From JAPPHA01 sp965221575 (lineage in GTDB: Bacteria > Pseudomonadota > Alphaproteobacteria > Rhodobacterales > Rhodobacteraceae): a DNA stretch of 64,000 nucleotides. Every line of letters starts with the position of its first letter. The stretch's first letter is position 1. The notes under the pieces are model-generated. The model saw only the letters and a program-made list of their open reading frames with translations. It did no database searches and had not been told where the DNA came from. The position numbers and the translations under genes were made by a program. Positions 1 to 8,240 of the stretch are shown in pieces. Location: positions 682,001 through 746,000 of the forward strand of contig CBDCSM010000011.1 in assembly GCA_965221575.1 (NCBI GenBank), read 5' to 3'.

Positions 1-1
1 C

Positions 2-565
2 CACCTGGGCTGGCCCTCATGGCTGGAAATCCTGATTGTCGTGGTGTTCCTGGACTTCATCATCTGGGCGCAACACATGATCATGCACAAGATACCCGTG
101 CTGTGGCGTCTTCACCGGGTTCATCACGCGGACCGCGACGTCGATGTCACGACGGCGGTTCGGTTTCATCCGATCGAGATCGCCCTTTCGATGATCATCA
201 AGATCGGATTTGTCTACGTCCTGGGCGCGGCCGTCCTTGCCGTCGTCCTGTTCGAGATCATGCTGAACGGAATGGCAATGTTCAATCATGCCAATCTCAA
301 GTTGTCGGCACGGACCGACGCCATTCTCAGGCTGATCGTGGTCACCCCGGACATGCACCGCGTTCACCACTCGACCCTGCGCGATGAGCACGACACGAAC
401 TTCGGGTTTTCGCTCTCCGTATGGGATCACCTGTTCGGCACCTATACTTCCCAGCCATCCCGTGGCCACGAGACGATGTCACTTGGCTTGCAGTGGCAGG
501 ACGACTCTCCGGCCCGGCTTGGTTGGAGCCTCATGCTCCCGTTCAAACGTGACAACAATCGCTGA
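2..565 (+). CDS. Fatty acid hydroxylase / sterol desaturase family protein (5' end outside window)
   Basis: The reading frame is already open at the left edge, so the N-terminus is missing; about 187 residues are present. The histidine clusters typical of the membrane di-iron hydroxylase/desaturase superfamily are visible: HMIMH, HRVHH, FNHAN and a second HRVHH, separated by hydrophobic stretches (for example IKIGFVYVLGAAVLAVVLF). Such proteins are integral membrane di-iron oxygenases that hydroxylate lipids or sterols; the substrate here cannot be told. The stop overlaps the start of the downstream 4Fe-4S protein by 17 bases, which suggests co-transcription. Confidence 0.85.
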   Translation, partial: HLGWPSWLEILIVVVFLDFIIWAQHMIMHKIPVLWRLHRVHHADRDVDVTTAVRFHPIEIALSMIIKIGFVYVLGAAVLAVVLFEIMLNGMAMFNHANLKLSARTDAILRLIVVTPDMHRVHHSTLRDEHDTNFGFSLSVWDHLFGTYTSQPSRGHETMSLGLQWQDDSPARLGWSLMLPFKRDNNR

Positions 566-1211
566 CATCGCTGACGAAGTTCGAAAGCCCGGACTTGCGG
601 TCTACGGCGTGGCTCACGACGCGAACGGCCGCGGCGACCCCTTTCGGTCTGTCGTACTGCTCGGACCCGCAACCGGGTTCTGGGATGTCTTCACGCTTTC
701 GCCGGAATTCCGCGACGGCGATCCCGACCCGTTGGACCGATGGTCCCGGCGAGTCATTTCCGGGATCGCGCAATCCGTGGGAGCGGAGCCTCTCTTTCCC
801 TTCGGGGGACCACCGTATCAACCGTTCCCCGGCTGGGCCCTGCAAAGCGGGCGCTGCTGGGCATCTCCGGTCGGATTGCTCGTCCATGATCACACGGGCC
901 TGATGGTTTCGTTTCGGGGCGCACTCGGCTTCGAGGCCACCGTCGATGAGGACATGTCATCGGCGGAGGATGCCGGTGACCCGAGGCGGCCGTGCAACGG
1001 TTGCATCGAACGCCCCTGCGTTTCGGCTTGCCCTATCGGCGCCTTGTCCGAAAGCGGGTATGACGTGGACCGTTGCAAGGCGTTTCTTCGAACGGCCGCC
1101 GGTCATGACTGCATGGAGCGGGGATGCGCCGTACGACGATCGTGCCCGATCAGTGCCGGCGCCGGGCGTTCGAATTCACAATCGGCTTTTCACATGGACG
1201 CATTTCTGTAG
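549..1211 (+). CDS. 4Fe-4S dicluster-type ferredoxin protein
   Basis: About 220 residues. I chose the GTG at 549, which gives the N-terminus TTIADIADEVRKPGL and overlaps the previous gene's stop; the frame is open further upstream, but that part is an out-of-frame shadow of the hydroxylase gene. The C-terminal third carries CNGCIERPCVSACP (CxxC, then x4C, then x3CP) and a second cysteine set, DRCKAF...CMERGCAVRRSCP, which together can hold two iron-sulfur clusters. The N-terminal half has no motif I recognise. It is likely a cytoplasmic electron carrier. The next gene starts 10 bases downstream. Confidence 0.7.
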   Translation: MTTIADIADEVRKPGLAVYGVAHDANGRGDPFRSVVLLGPATGFWDVFTLSPEFRDGDPDPLDRWSRRVISGIAQSVGAEPLFPFGGPPYQPFPGWALQSGRCWASPVGLLVHDHTGLMVSFRGALGFEATVDEDMSSAEDAGDPRRPCNGCIERPCVSACPIGALSESGYDVDRCKAFLRTAAGHDCMERGCAVRRSCPISAGAGRSNSQSAFHMDAFL

Positions 1212-1220
1212 GATTGCACC

Positions 1221-1739
1221 ATGGATCCGCACCGCCTCATCCTGATGCGCCACGCCAAGTCAAGCTGGGACGACGCGAGCTTGCGCGATCATGACCGCCC
1301 ATTGGGCAAACGCGGTTACCGCTCCTGCCGGCTGATCGGGAAAAAGTTGCGCGAGGCGGCCATTCTTCCGGAAGAAGCGGTCGTTTCATCCGCGTTACGC
1401 TGCCTGGAAACCTGGCAAGGGTTGAAATCATCCGCGCGATTGTCGATCGCGCATCGTGTGGAGCCGGATCTTTACCACGCCGGAATCGCCCAGATGTTCG
1501 AAATCCTGCGTTCATCGAGGAAACCGGTCGTCCTCATGCTGGGGCATAATCCCGGGACAGCCGTGTTTGCGTCCATGATTCTGAGGGAATCGAACCGCGC
1601 GGCAACCCATCCCCAGTTTGGGCGATTCCCGACAGCAGCAACTGCAGTCATGGACTTTGACATCGGTTCGTGGAGCGATCTCGCGCCCGAGACAGGAGAA
1701 CTGATCGACTTCTGGATCCCGCGCGAACTCGAAAACTGA
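1221..1739 (+). CDS. SixA-like histidine phosphatase family protein
   Basis: 172 residues with the phosphoglycerate mutase/SixA fold signature: the phosphohistidine-forming motif LMRHAKSSWDD at the N-terminus, HDRPLGKRGYR just after it, SSALRC in the middle and the second catalytic histidine in VVLMLGHNPGT. SixA-type enzymes dephosphorylate phosphohistidine on phosphotransfer proteins; family members of this size also act on other small phospho-compounds. It is the third gene of a tight run with the hydroxylase and 4Fe-4S genes. The start at 1221 is 9 bases after the previous stop. Confidence 0.85.
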   Translation: MDPHRLILMRHAKSSWDDASLRDHDRPLGKRGYRSCRLIGKKLREAAILPEEAVVSSALRCLETWQGLKSSARLSIAHRVEPDLYHAGIAQMFEILRSSRKPVVLMLGHNPGTAVFASMILRESNRAATHPQFGRFPTAATAVMDFDIGSWSDLAPETGELIDFWIPRELEN

Positions 1740-3203
1740 CTTCATGCCACTGCGCTTCACGGCAGTGTCGCAGGATTGAGCGATCTTTTCGGGCTCTGCC
1801 CTGACTCCGGTTTCGGCGACCCCAATCTGATCTCATCGTGCAGAGCACATGTAACGGCTTTTTTTTCGGTCACCGTCTTTCTGTCGAGGGATGGAACACT
1901 GGCGGCAATGATATGTTCAGGGCTCAAGAATCGTCCTCAATCAGCAAGCTGCCTTGCAGAGAGCGGCGCTGGATTGCCGTCTCGCCCGAATCTGGGCACA
2001 AACATTTTAGCCGCGTGTTCTGCATCAATCCTGCGGGAGCCATTCGACAGCCAATTCGATGTCGGAGTGCCGCAGGAGATTCCCTTGCGAGCCGCTGCCG
2101 TGGGAATTGCACATGCACAACTTGCAACCCGGCCTTTCGGGGGCGCTTCATCACCGGCAGGAAATCTGTGTCGCCGGTCACGAGAATGCCTCGGTTGATC
2201 GATCGGTCGGCGGCATAGGAGGCGAGACATCAAGGCCGAGCCGAATGTTGACATCCTATTGCTCGAAGCGTGGCTTGAAGTCCTCGCCGGATAGTGCGGT
2301 TGAAGCGATGGGGACCGATTTTTGCTAGAATCCCCGGGATTTGAGCGTGCCAAGACGAACTGAAAAAAGCGAAATCGCCGCCAGCATCTTCAGTCCTGCG
2401 TCCGAACCCTGGAAAACCGTGATCAAACCGTGAACACACCCAAAACCGGCAGTTTTTGAATTCACCGGTAAGGTGCGCAGTCGCAATAGAGTATCCGCTG
2501 CAAGGTTTCTTCCGCGCGATACGGGCATGGGCATTAGCCTCGATGTAATTCGGGTCGCACCTGTGGCCGGCTTGCAAGACCTGTACCCTGTGACAACCGC
2601 CGTCGATGAAAACCGCCGCTTTCAAAACAAAAGACCCCCCACAGGTTAGATCCGTGGGGGATCTCCGTATAGATGCCCGCCTACGGGCGTAGCGGATAAC
2701 TGCACCGAACTCTACACGTCGTGGCGTTTCTCGGTCAACCGGATAAGCGGCAAGGGACCTTGAATCACAAGTATTAGTCTGAAGTTGGCGTTCGCTACCT
2801 CCGCTTGACCGAGACGTCCCATGCATCATGTGCGGCCGAATAAGTGCCCAGCGGTGCGAACTGACCTCACTGGCATCGACCACGACGCAGCCGTTTTTCG
2901 TGAAAGGGGCCCGTACATCGGACCCGCTCCGGAATGTTTTCCTGTACGATTGTGAGTCGCAAATGTTTCATGCCAACGGGCACGCAGGAGACGATAGCTC
3001 TTGAAACCAACCGGAGTATCGTGGCCAAATACCAGACCACAGAAAGCGTTGGGGATGAATTAATTCTGGCAGGGACGAGATGCTGCCAGTTGCCCGCTAT
3101 CTGACCCACCTTAGACCGAATAGCTCCAGCATCGGAATGAGAGCCCGAAATATCATGTGCAGTTCGGTGACAGGAATGAAGCGTCGTGCCGTTCCGTCTG
3201 CCG
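1740..3203. other. 1.46-kb stretch without a recognisable gene
   Basis: Several reading frames of 70-217 codons cross this stretch on both strands, but none shows a family motif, a ribosome-binding site with a sensible start, or residue use like real neighbours (they are rich in Arg, Ser and Cys, as in shadow frames). It probably contains decayed sequence. The only clear structure is the terminator-like hairpin at 2625-2663. Confidence 0.5.
2625..2663 (-). terminator. Rho-independent terminator-like hairpin
   Basis: Read on the minus strand: GATCCCCCAC, an 11-base loop, GTGGGGGGTC (one G-U pair), then TTTTGTTTTG. Stem and T-run fit an intrinsic terminator. It lies about 540 bases downstream of aapP, with no other gene between, so it may end the aap transcript or belong to a lost gene. 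Confidence 0.65.
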
Positions 3204-3995
3204 TCAATGGCCGAGAATCTGGCTGAGGAACAGCTTGGTCCGATCCGATTGCGGGTTGCTGAAGAACTCTTCCGGTTCGTTCTGCTCGACGATCTGGCCT
3301 TCGGCCATGAAAATCACCCGGTTGGCGACCTGCCGGGCAAAACCCATTTCGTGGGTTACGCACAACATCGTCATTCCTTCTTCGGCGAGTTCGATCATGG
3401 TGTCGAGGACTTCCTTGATCATTTCGGGGTCGAGAGCCGAGGTCGGTTCGTCGAACAGCATGATCCGGGGGCGCATGCAGAGCGAACGGGCAATGGCGAC
3501 GCGCTGCTGTTGCCCGCCGGACAACTGCCCGGGATACTTGAGCGCCTGGTCGGGGATTTTTACCTTTTCCAGAAAATGCATCGCCGTTTCCTCGGCCTCT
3601 TTCAACGGAACCTTCCTGACCCAGATTGGCGCCAGCGTGCAATTCTCCAGTATGCTCAGATGGGGAAACAGGTTGAAATGCTGGAAGCACATGCCCACCT
3701 CGGACCGAATCTTGTCGATGTTCTTGAGATCCGAAGACAAGACGGTCCCTTCAACGACAATGCTTCCCTGCTGATGTTCCTCGAGTGCATTGATGCACCG
3801 AATGAGCATCGACTTGCCAGCGCCCGAGGGACCGCAGATCACGATCCTTTCGCCCCGATAAACGGTCAGGTTGATGTCCCGGAGAACATGGAAAGCGCCG
3901 AACCACTTGTTCATTCCGGAGATCTCGATGACAACCTCATCGGATACCTCCATATGGGACCGGTCAATTTCGCGTTCCGCCATCATTTCCGACAT
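3204..3995 (-). CDS. aapP: General amino acid ABC transporter ATP-binding subunit
   Basis: 263 residues, cytoplasmic ATPase of a polar amino acid importer (AapP/GlnQ group). Visible motifs are Walker A GPSGAGKS, the Q-loop CFQHFNLFPH, the signature LSGGQQQRVAIAR, Walker B MLFDEPTSALD and the H-loop VTHEMGF. QHFNLFPHLS and the DPEMIKEVL segment are typical of this subgroup. A GGGAG-like ribosome-binding site precedes the ATG at 3995. It is the last gene of aapJQMP, 98 bases after aapM. Confidence 0.93.
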   Translation of the reverse strand: MSEMMAEREIDRSHMEVSDEVVIEISGMNKWFGAFHVLRDINLTVYRGERIVICGPSGAGKSMLIRCINALEEHQQGSIVVEGTVLSSDLKNIDKIRSEVGMCFQHFNLFPHLSILENCTLAPIWVRKVPLKEAEETAMHFLEKVKIPDQALKYPGQLSGGQQQRVAIARSLCMRPRIMLFDEPTSALDPEMIKEVLDTMIELAEEGMTMLCVTHEMGFARQVANRVIFMAEGQIVEQNEPEEFFSNPQSDRTKLFLSQILGH

Positions 3996-4093
3996 TCTAG
4001 CTTACTCCCTCCCGCTCCCTCGTGAACCGGCCGACACTGGCCCGAACCCGGATGCCGGCCTCGCGCTGACGCCAAATCCGAAATCGATCTTCA

Positions 4094-5395
4094 TCAGCGA
4101 TGTTCCGTGTTCAACTTGCGCTCAAGGTACATCGAGTACCGGCTCATCAAGAAGCAAAACACGAAGAACATGAACGCGATGAAGCCATAAAGCTCCCAGA
4201 CGATCCCGTTCCAGTCGACGTCCGCCCGGATGTTGTTGGTGAGGCCAATGGGATCCAGCAGGCCGATGATCGAAACGAGCGTGGTATCCTTGAACAGGCC
4301 GATGAAGTTGCCGACAATCGCCGGAATCGAGATCTTCAGCGCCTGCGGCATGATGACCAGTCTCTGGGACTTCCAGTAGTCGAGACCAAGCGAGTCGGCC
4401 GCCTCGTACTGCCCCCGTGGCAACGCCGCGAGCCCGCCCCGGATGATCTCCGCCATATAGGCCGAGGAAAACAGGGTCACCATGATGACGACCCGAAGAA
4501 TGATATCGAAATTCGTCCCCGGCGGCATGAAGATGTTGAGCAGCGTGGATGCGACGAACAGGAGCGTGATCAAAGGAACCCCGCGAATGAACTCGATGAA
4601 TCCGACGCATAGCGACTTGAGGATCAAAAGGTTGGATTGCCGGCCAAGCGCCAGCAGGACTCCGAGCGGCAGGGACAACGCGATCCCGGTTATGCCGATC
4701 GTGACCGACAGCATGAATCCGCCGAATCTCGCCGATTCGACCGGCTCCAGCCCGATCCCGAGGATGCCGTCAAGAACCCCGGAAAACGGGGCGGCCAGCC
4801 AGATCCACCAAATAACGGGAACCAGGAGAGCCGCGATTACGCCCGAAAGCTGCCCCGCGATCGCGCCGACGGCCAGGAACGCGTAGTACCCTATGACAAA
4901 TCCCAACGCCGCCGCGACCGGAACCCAGACCGAACCGCCCCAGAGAAGCCAGAAACACAGGAATGGAAATGCGGCGGAAAACCAGAGCGCCTGGCGTGGA
5001 ACCGCCGGAAACAGGATCGGCGCCATTGCCGCCAGGAGCAGGACAAAAGCGAGATTGGCGCGCCAGTAATGCTCGGCAGGGTAGAACCCGTACAGTAACT
5101 GAAGATAACGTTCCCTGATCACCGCCCAGCAAGCGCCATCGACATGATCTCCCCAGCTCAAGTCAATGGCTTCGCGGCACTCCTTGAGCGATGTCGCCGT
5201 CCAGGATGAACGAAACATCCAGGGAACGACCTCCCGCAGAACCAGGAAAATCAGTGCCAGGGACACGACGGTCAGGACGCTGTTCATCCATGATCCGAAC
5301 AGATTCGCCCTCAACCAGCCAAGAATGCCCGTCGACGCCACCGGCGGCGCCGACTGGTCGATCAACTCGTTGCGAACAAAGGACTTGCTCGCCAT
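4094..5395 (-). CDS. aapM: General amino acid ABC transporter permease
   Basis: 433 residues, longer than simple HisM-type permeases, as is usual for AapM because of extra N-terminal membrane segments. Many hydrophobic helices are visible. The C-terminal half carries the permease-ATPase coupling (EAA) loop, EAADSLGLDYWKSQRLVIMPQA, preceded by YMAEIIRGGLAALPRGQ. Together with AapQ it forms the membrane channel for broad-range L-amino acid uptake. Its start follows the aapQ stop by one base, so the two are co-translated. Confidence 0.93.
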   Translation of the reverse strand: MASKSFVRNELIDQSAPPVASTGILGWLRANLFGSWMNSVLTVVSLALIFLVLREVVPWMFRSSWTATSLKECREAIDLSWGDHVDGACWAVIRERYLQLLYGFYPAEHYWRANLAFVLLLAAMAPILFPAVPRQALWFSAAFPFLCFWLLWGGSVWVPVAAALGFVIGYYAFLAVGAIAGQLSGVIAALLVPVIWWIWLAAPFSGVLDGILGIGLEPVESARFGGFMLSVTIGITGIALSLPLGVLLALGRQSNLLILKSLCVGFIEFIRGVPLITLLFVASTLLNIFMPPGTNFDIILRVVIMVTLFSSAYMAEIIRGGLAALPRGQYEAADSLGLDYWKSQRLVIMPQALKISIPAIVGNFIGLFKDTTLVSIIGLLDPIGLTNNIRADVDWNGIVWELYGFIAFMFFVFCFLMSRYSMYLERKLNTEHR

Positions 5396-5396
5396 C

Positions 5397-6653
5397 TCAG
5401 CGTTCCCTGAGCTTGACGCGGTCGTTGTACCAGTTCAGCACGGCCGAAATGCCCAGGGACAACGCCAGGTAACAGAGCATCAACAACAGGATGCACTCAA
5501 GTTCCCGCCCGGTCTGGTTCATGGTTATGCCGCCCAGTGTTCCGGTAACGTCCATGTAACCGACCGCAATCGCCAGGGACGAGTTCTTGGTGAGATTGAG
5601 GTATTGGGAAATCAGCGGCGGAATGATCACGCGGAGCGCCTGCGGAAGTATGACCAGTCCCATGATACGGGGTGGCCGGAGTCCCAGAGACGCCGCGGCC
5701 TCCGTCTGGCCTTTCGAGATCGCCAGGATTCCTCCCCGGACAACCTCGGCGACGAACGCCGCGGTATAGAGCGAAAGTGCCAACCACAACGCGATCAGCG
5801 AATTCCTCATGTGGATTCCGCCCTGGAAGTTGAACCCCTTGAGCTCGGGAAACCCGAGATGGAAGCCGAGCAGATACAGCAGCACGACGCTCGGGACGAC
5901 GACGAGGCAAGCCCGTTGCCACCAGACAACCGGGCGAACTCCCGTTTCGTCCTGAATGCGGTCAGCGCGGCGCTTGACCCGGCTGGAGGCCCAGATGCCC
6001 GCGCCGAGGACGACCAGGAACGCGACGAGGTCGAGACTGACTTCGAACGCCCCGAGGACGTTAAGGTCGCCGAGGCCGCGGGTGAACAACGGTTCGGGAA
6101 TGTAGACCCCGCGATTCGTGATCGCGACCGAGTCGAAGAGCTGGAGGGATGCGGTCGGGTTTTCGCCCCGGAAATCCCTTGGTGCAGGCATGCTCTCGAT
6201 CATGATGGCCATCACCAGGATGATCCAGAGCAGGACGGGCACGTTGCGGAACCCTTCGACGTAGACCGTCATGATTCGGGAGACCAGCCAGTTCTTGGAG
6301 AGCCTCAGAATGCCGACAAGTCCGCCGACGAACGTCGCCGTGATGCACCCGAGAACCGCGACAAGCATCGTGTTCATCAGCCCGAGAACCGACGCCCTCA
6401 AATGCGTGTTCCGGGACGTGTACTCGAGCAGGCGCTGGTTGATGTCGTAACTCGCCGGTTCCCGGAGAAACCCGAAATCAATCGGCTTTCCGAGGGCCGC
6501 GAGATTCTGAATCGTATTGCTGATAAGCCATGCCGCGAGCAGCATGAACCCGGTAAGCGCCACGACCTGTATGGTCAGTGACCGATACCGGGTATCGTAT
6601 ATGAGCATGCTCAGGCGAAACTGCATGTCCGTCTGAGCAGCTGTTATCGCCAT
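5397..6653 (-). CDS. aapQ: General amino acid ABC transporter permease
   Basis: 418 residues with an N-terminal membrane anchor and a long extracytoplasmic/helical insertion typical of AapQ. The EAA loop appears as TEAAASLGLRPPRIMGLVIL, after FVAEVVRGGILAISKGQ. Partner of AapM in the channel. The transcript must pass the hairpin at 6744-6776 from aapJ, so expression is probably lower than that of the binding protein. The ATG at 6653 is supported by alignment of MQFRLSMLIYD with the usual cytosolic N-terminus; an internal ATG could also serve. Confidence 0.92.
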   Translation of the reverse strand: MAITAAQTDMQFRLSMLIYDTRYRSLTIQVVALTGFMLLAAWLISNTIQNLAALGKPIDFGFLREPASYDINQRLLEYTSRNTHLRASVLGLMNTMLVAVLGCITATFVGGLVGILRLSKNWLVSRIMTVYVEGFRNVPVLLWIILVMAIMIESMPAPRDFRGENPTASLQLFDSVAITNRGVYIPEPLFTRGLGDLNVLGAFEVSLDLVAFLVVLGAGIWASSRVKRRADRIQDETGVRPVVWWQRACLVVVPSVVLLYLLGFHLGFPELKGFNFQGGIHMRNSLIALWLALSLYTAAFVAEVVRGGILAISKGQTEAAASLGLRPPRIMGLVILPQALRVIIPPLISQYLNLTKNSSLAIAVGYMDVTGTLGGITMNQTGRELECILLLMLCYLALSLGISAVLNWYNDRVKLRER

Positions 6654-6743
6654 GGTGGTGTTCCCCTGTTCCGTATCCGGCTGCTAACCAATTGCCACCG
6701 TTCTATCTCCGGCTCTCTTGGTTCGCGCCGGATCCGGATGGAG

Positions 6744-6776
6744 AAAAAAGGAAGGGTGCGGCATGCGCACCCTTCC
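6744..6776 (-). terminator. Attenuating terminator between aapJ and aapQ
   Basis: A perfect 11-bp inverted repeat (GGAAGGGTGCG / CGCACCCTTCC, 6750-6760 and 6766-6776, 5-base loop) is followed on the minus strand by six T residues. Placed directly after the binding-protein gene, it should end most transcripts after aapJ and let a minority continue into aapQMP, a common way to make excess binding protein. Confidence 0.85.
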
Positions 6777-6787
6777 TTCCAATATCG

Positions 6788-7807
6788 TCAACGGAATGGA
6801 GGCGAGTAGATCAGACCACCATCCGTCCACTGGGCATTGAGCCCCCTGGCCAGACCGATCGGCGTGTTTTCCCCGATATGGCGTTCGAAGATTTCGCCGT
6901 AGTTGCCGCCGGCGGCGATCGCCCGCTGCGCCCATGCCATGTCAAGGCCAATCATGCCGCCGAGGTCACCTTCGGTTCCCATGAGACGGTTGACTTCGGG
7001 ATTGTTGGTCGGGCCTGAGCCGATTTCACCAACATTGGCCGAAGTGATGCCAAGTTCTTCCGCGGTGATCAGGGCGTTCAGGGTCCAGCGGACGATGTCA
7101 GCCCACTGATCGTCCCCGTGCCTTACGAGCGGCCCAAGCGGCTCCTTCGAGATGATCTCGGGAAGAATCACGTGATCCGAGGCATTCTCGAACGTCGCCC
7201 GAGTTGCGGCGAGACCCGATCTGTCCGTCGTGTAGACGTCGCAAGCACCGGCCAGGTACTGTTGCTGGGCTTCGGCGTTGGTCTCGATCGGAACCGGTTC
7301 GTAGCCGATGTTGTTCGAGCGGAAGAAATCCGCCAGGTTCAGTTCCGTCGTCGTACCGGTCTGGATGCAGACCGTCGCGCCATCAAGTTCCTTTGCGGAC
7401 GAGACACCGAGGCCCGCAGGCACCATGAAGCCTTGCCCGTCGTAGTAGTTGACACCGACAAAGGTCAGCTTGAGATCGGCATCGCGGCTGAACGTCCAGG
7501 TCGTGTTCCGAGCCAGCATGTCAACCTCGCCGGAACTGAGCGCCGTGAAACGGGTCTTTCCGGTGGTTGGCGTGAATTTCACAGCCTGCGCGTCGCCCAG
7601 CACGGCAGCTGCAACGGCACGGCAAACTGCGACGTCGAAACCATCCCAGTTCCCGTTGGCATCAGCGGCTGCAAAGCCCACGAGGCCGGTGGATACTCCG
7701 CACTGGAGATGGCCTTTCGCCTGGACATCTTCAAGCGTACCAGCGCTAGCCACTCCGGCGGCCATCACTGAAGCCGCCAATGCACCAATGAATTGTTTAT
7801 TTTTCAT
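6788..7807 (-). CDS. aapJ: General amino acid ABC transporter periplasmic binding protein
   Basis: 339 residues from the ATG at 7807, preceded by a good AGAGGGA ribosome-binding site; the open frame upstream is not part of the gene. The signal peptide is MKNKQFIGALAASVMAAGVASAG. The mature protein begins TLEDVQAKGHLQCGVSTGLVG and contains the family-3 binding protein features GFDVAVCRAVAAAVLG, LDGATVCIQTGTTTELN and WTLNALITAEELGI. It captures polar amino acids in the periplasm. First gene of the aap operon. Confidence 0.94.
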   Translation of the reverse strand: MKNKQFIGALAASVMAAGVASAGTLEDVQAKGHLQCGVSTGLVGFAAADANGNWDGFDVAVCRAVAAAVLGDAQAVKFTPTTGKTRFTALSSGEVDMLARNTTWTFSRDADLKLTFVGVNYYDGQGFMVPAGLGVSSAKELDGATVCIQTGTTTELNLADFFRSNNIGYEPVPIETNAEAQQQYLAGACDVYTTDRSGLAATRATFENASDHVILPEIISKEPLGPLVRHGDDQWADIVRWTLNALITAEELGITSANVGEIGSGPTNNPEVNRLMGTEGDLGGMIGLDMAWAQRAIAAGGNYGEIFERHIGENTPIGLARGLNAQWTDGGLIYSPPFR

Positions 7808-8240
7808 CTGTTCCCTCTTCTTTGGTTTCAACCCTTTCGGGCATTGCCCCGAACTTGCGCCCGGTAAATGGTAACCGCCAAAGCATGCCCCCGGCGAAGG
7901 CATATTCACACTCCCGTCGCCCGTAGTCAAGACTTCGTACGGACAGCAAGGCACCGACCCAACTGCCCAATCCCTCCAAATCTCGGGGACGGCACCCCGG
8001 AATTGGCGCCTGCGCAAGGACCGTCCCGGAGTTCACGAAAGCGTCATTTGTCGCTACCGAAACTGCATCCAGCACTGGCCCGCCACGGAATCACGGCAAA
8101 GTGTCGTCGACACGGCACCGGGGTTCCCGATTCGACACGCCAAGGGCGGGCGGCGCGTCACTGGCGGCCTGACCGAACCCTCGGTACGGGCTCGAGTCGA
8201 GGGAGAGCATTTGAGCGAACCTGGCCTCAAGTCTTCCCGG
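7808..8240. other. Leader/intergenic region between the DUF3604 gene and aapJ
   Basis: 433 bases upstream of aapJ and downstream of the DUF3604 gene, which is on the same strand. The aapJ ribosome-binding site lies at its left edge. A frame extends through part of it but has no family similarity. No clear sigma-70 promoter or operator could be picked out by eye. Confidence 0.4.

Noticed and set aside
2230..2883. Minus-strand open frame of 217 codons in the geneless stretch
   Set aside because: It runs through the terminator-like hairpin and shows no domain; I looked for transposase motifs and found none convincing.
5166..6581. Plus-strand open frame of 471 codons opposite aapM/aapQ
   Set aside because: It lies antisense to two clear permease genes, has an Arg/Asp/Glu/Gln-rich shadow composition and no family motif.
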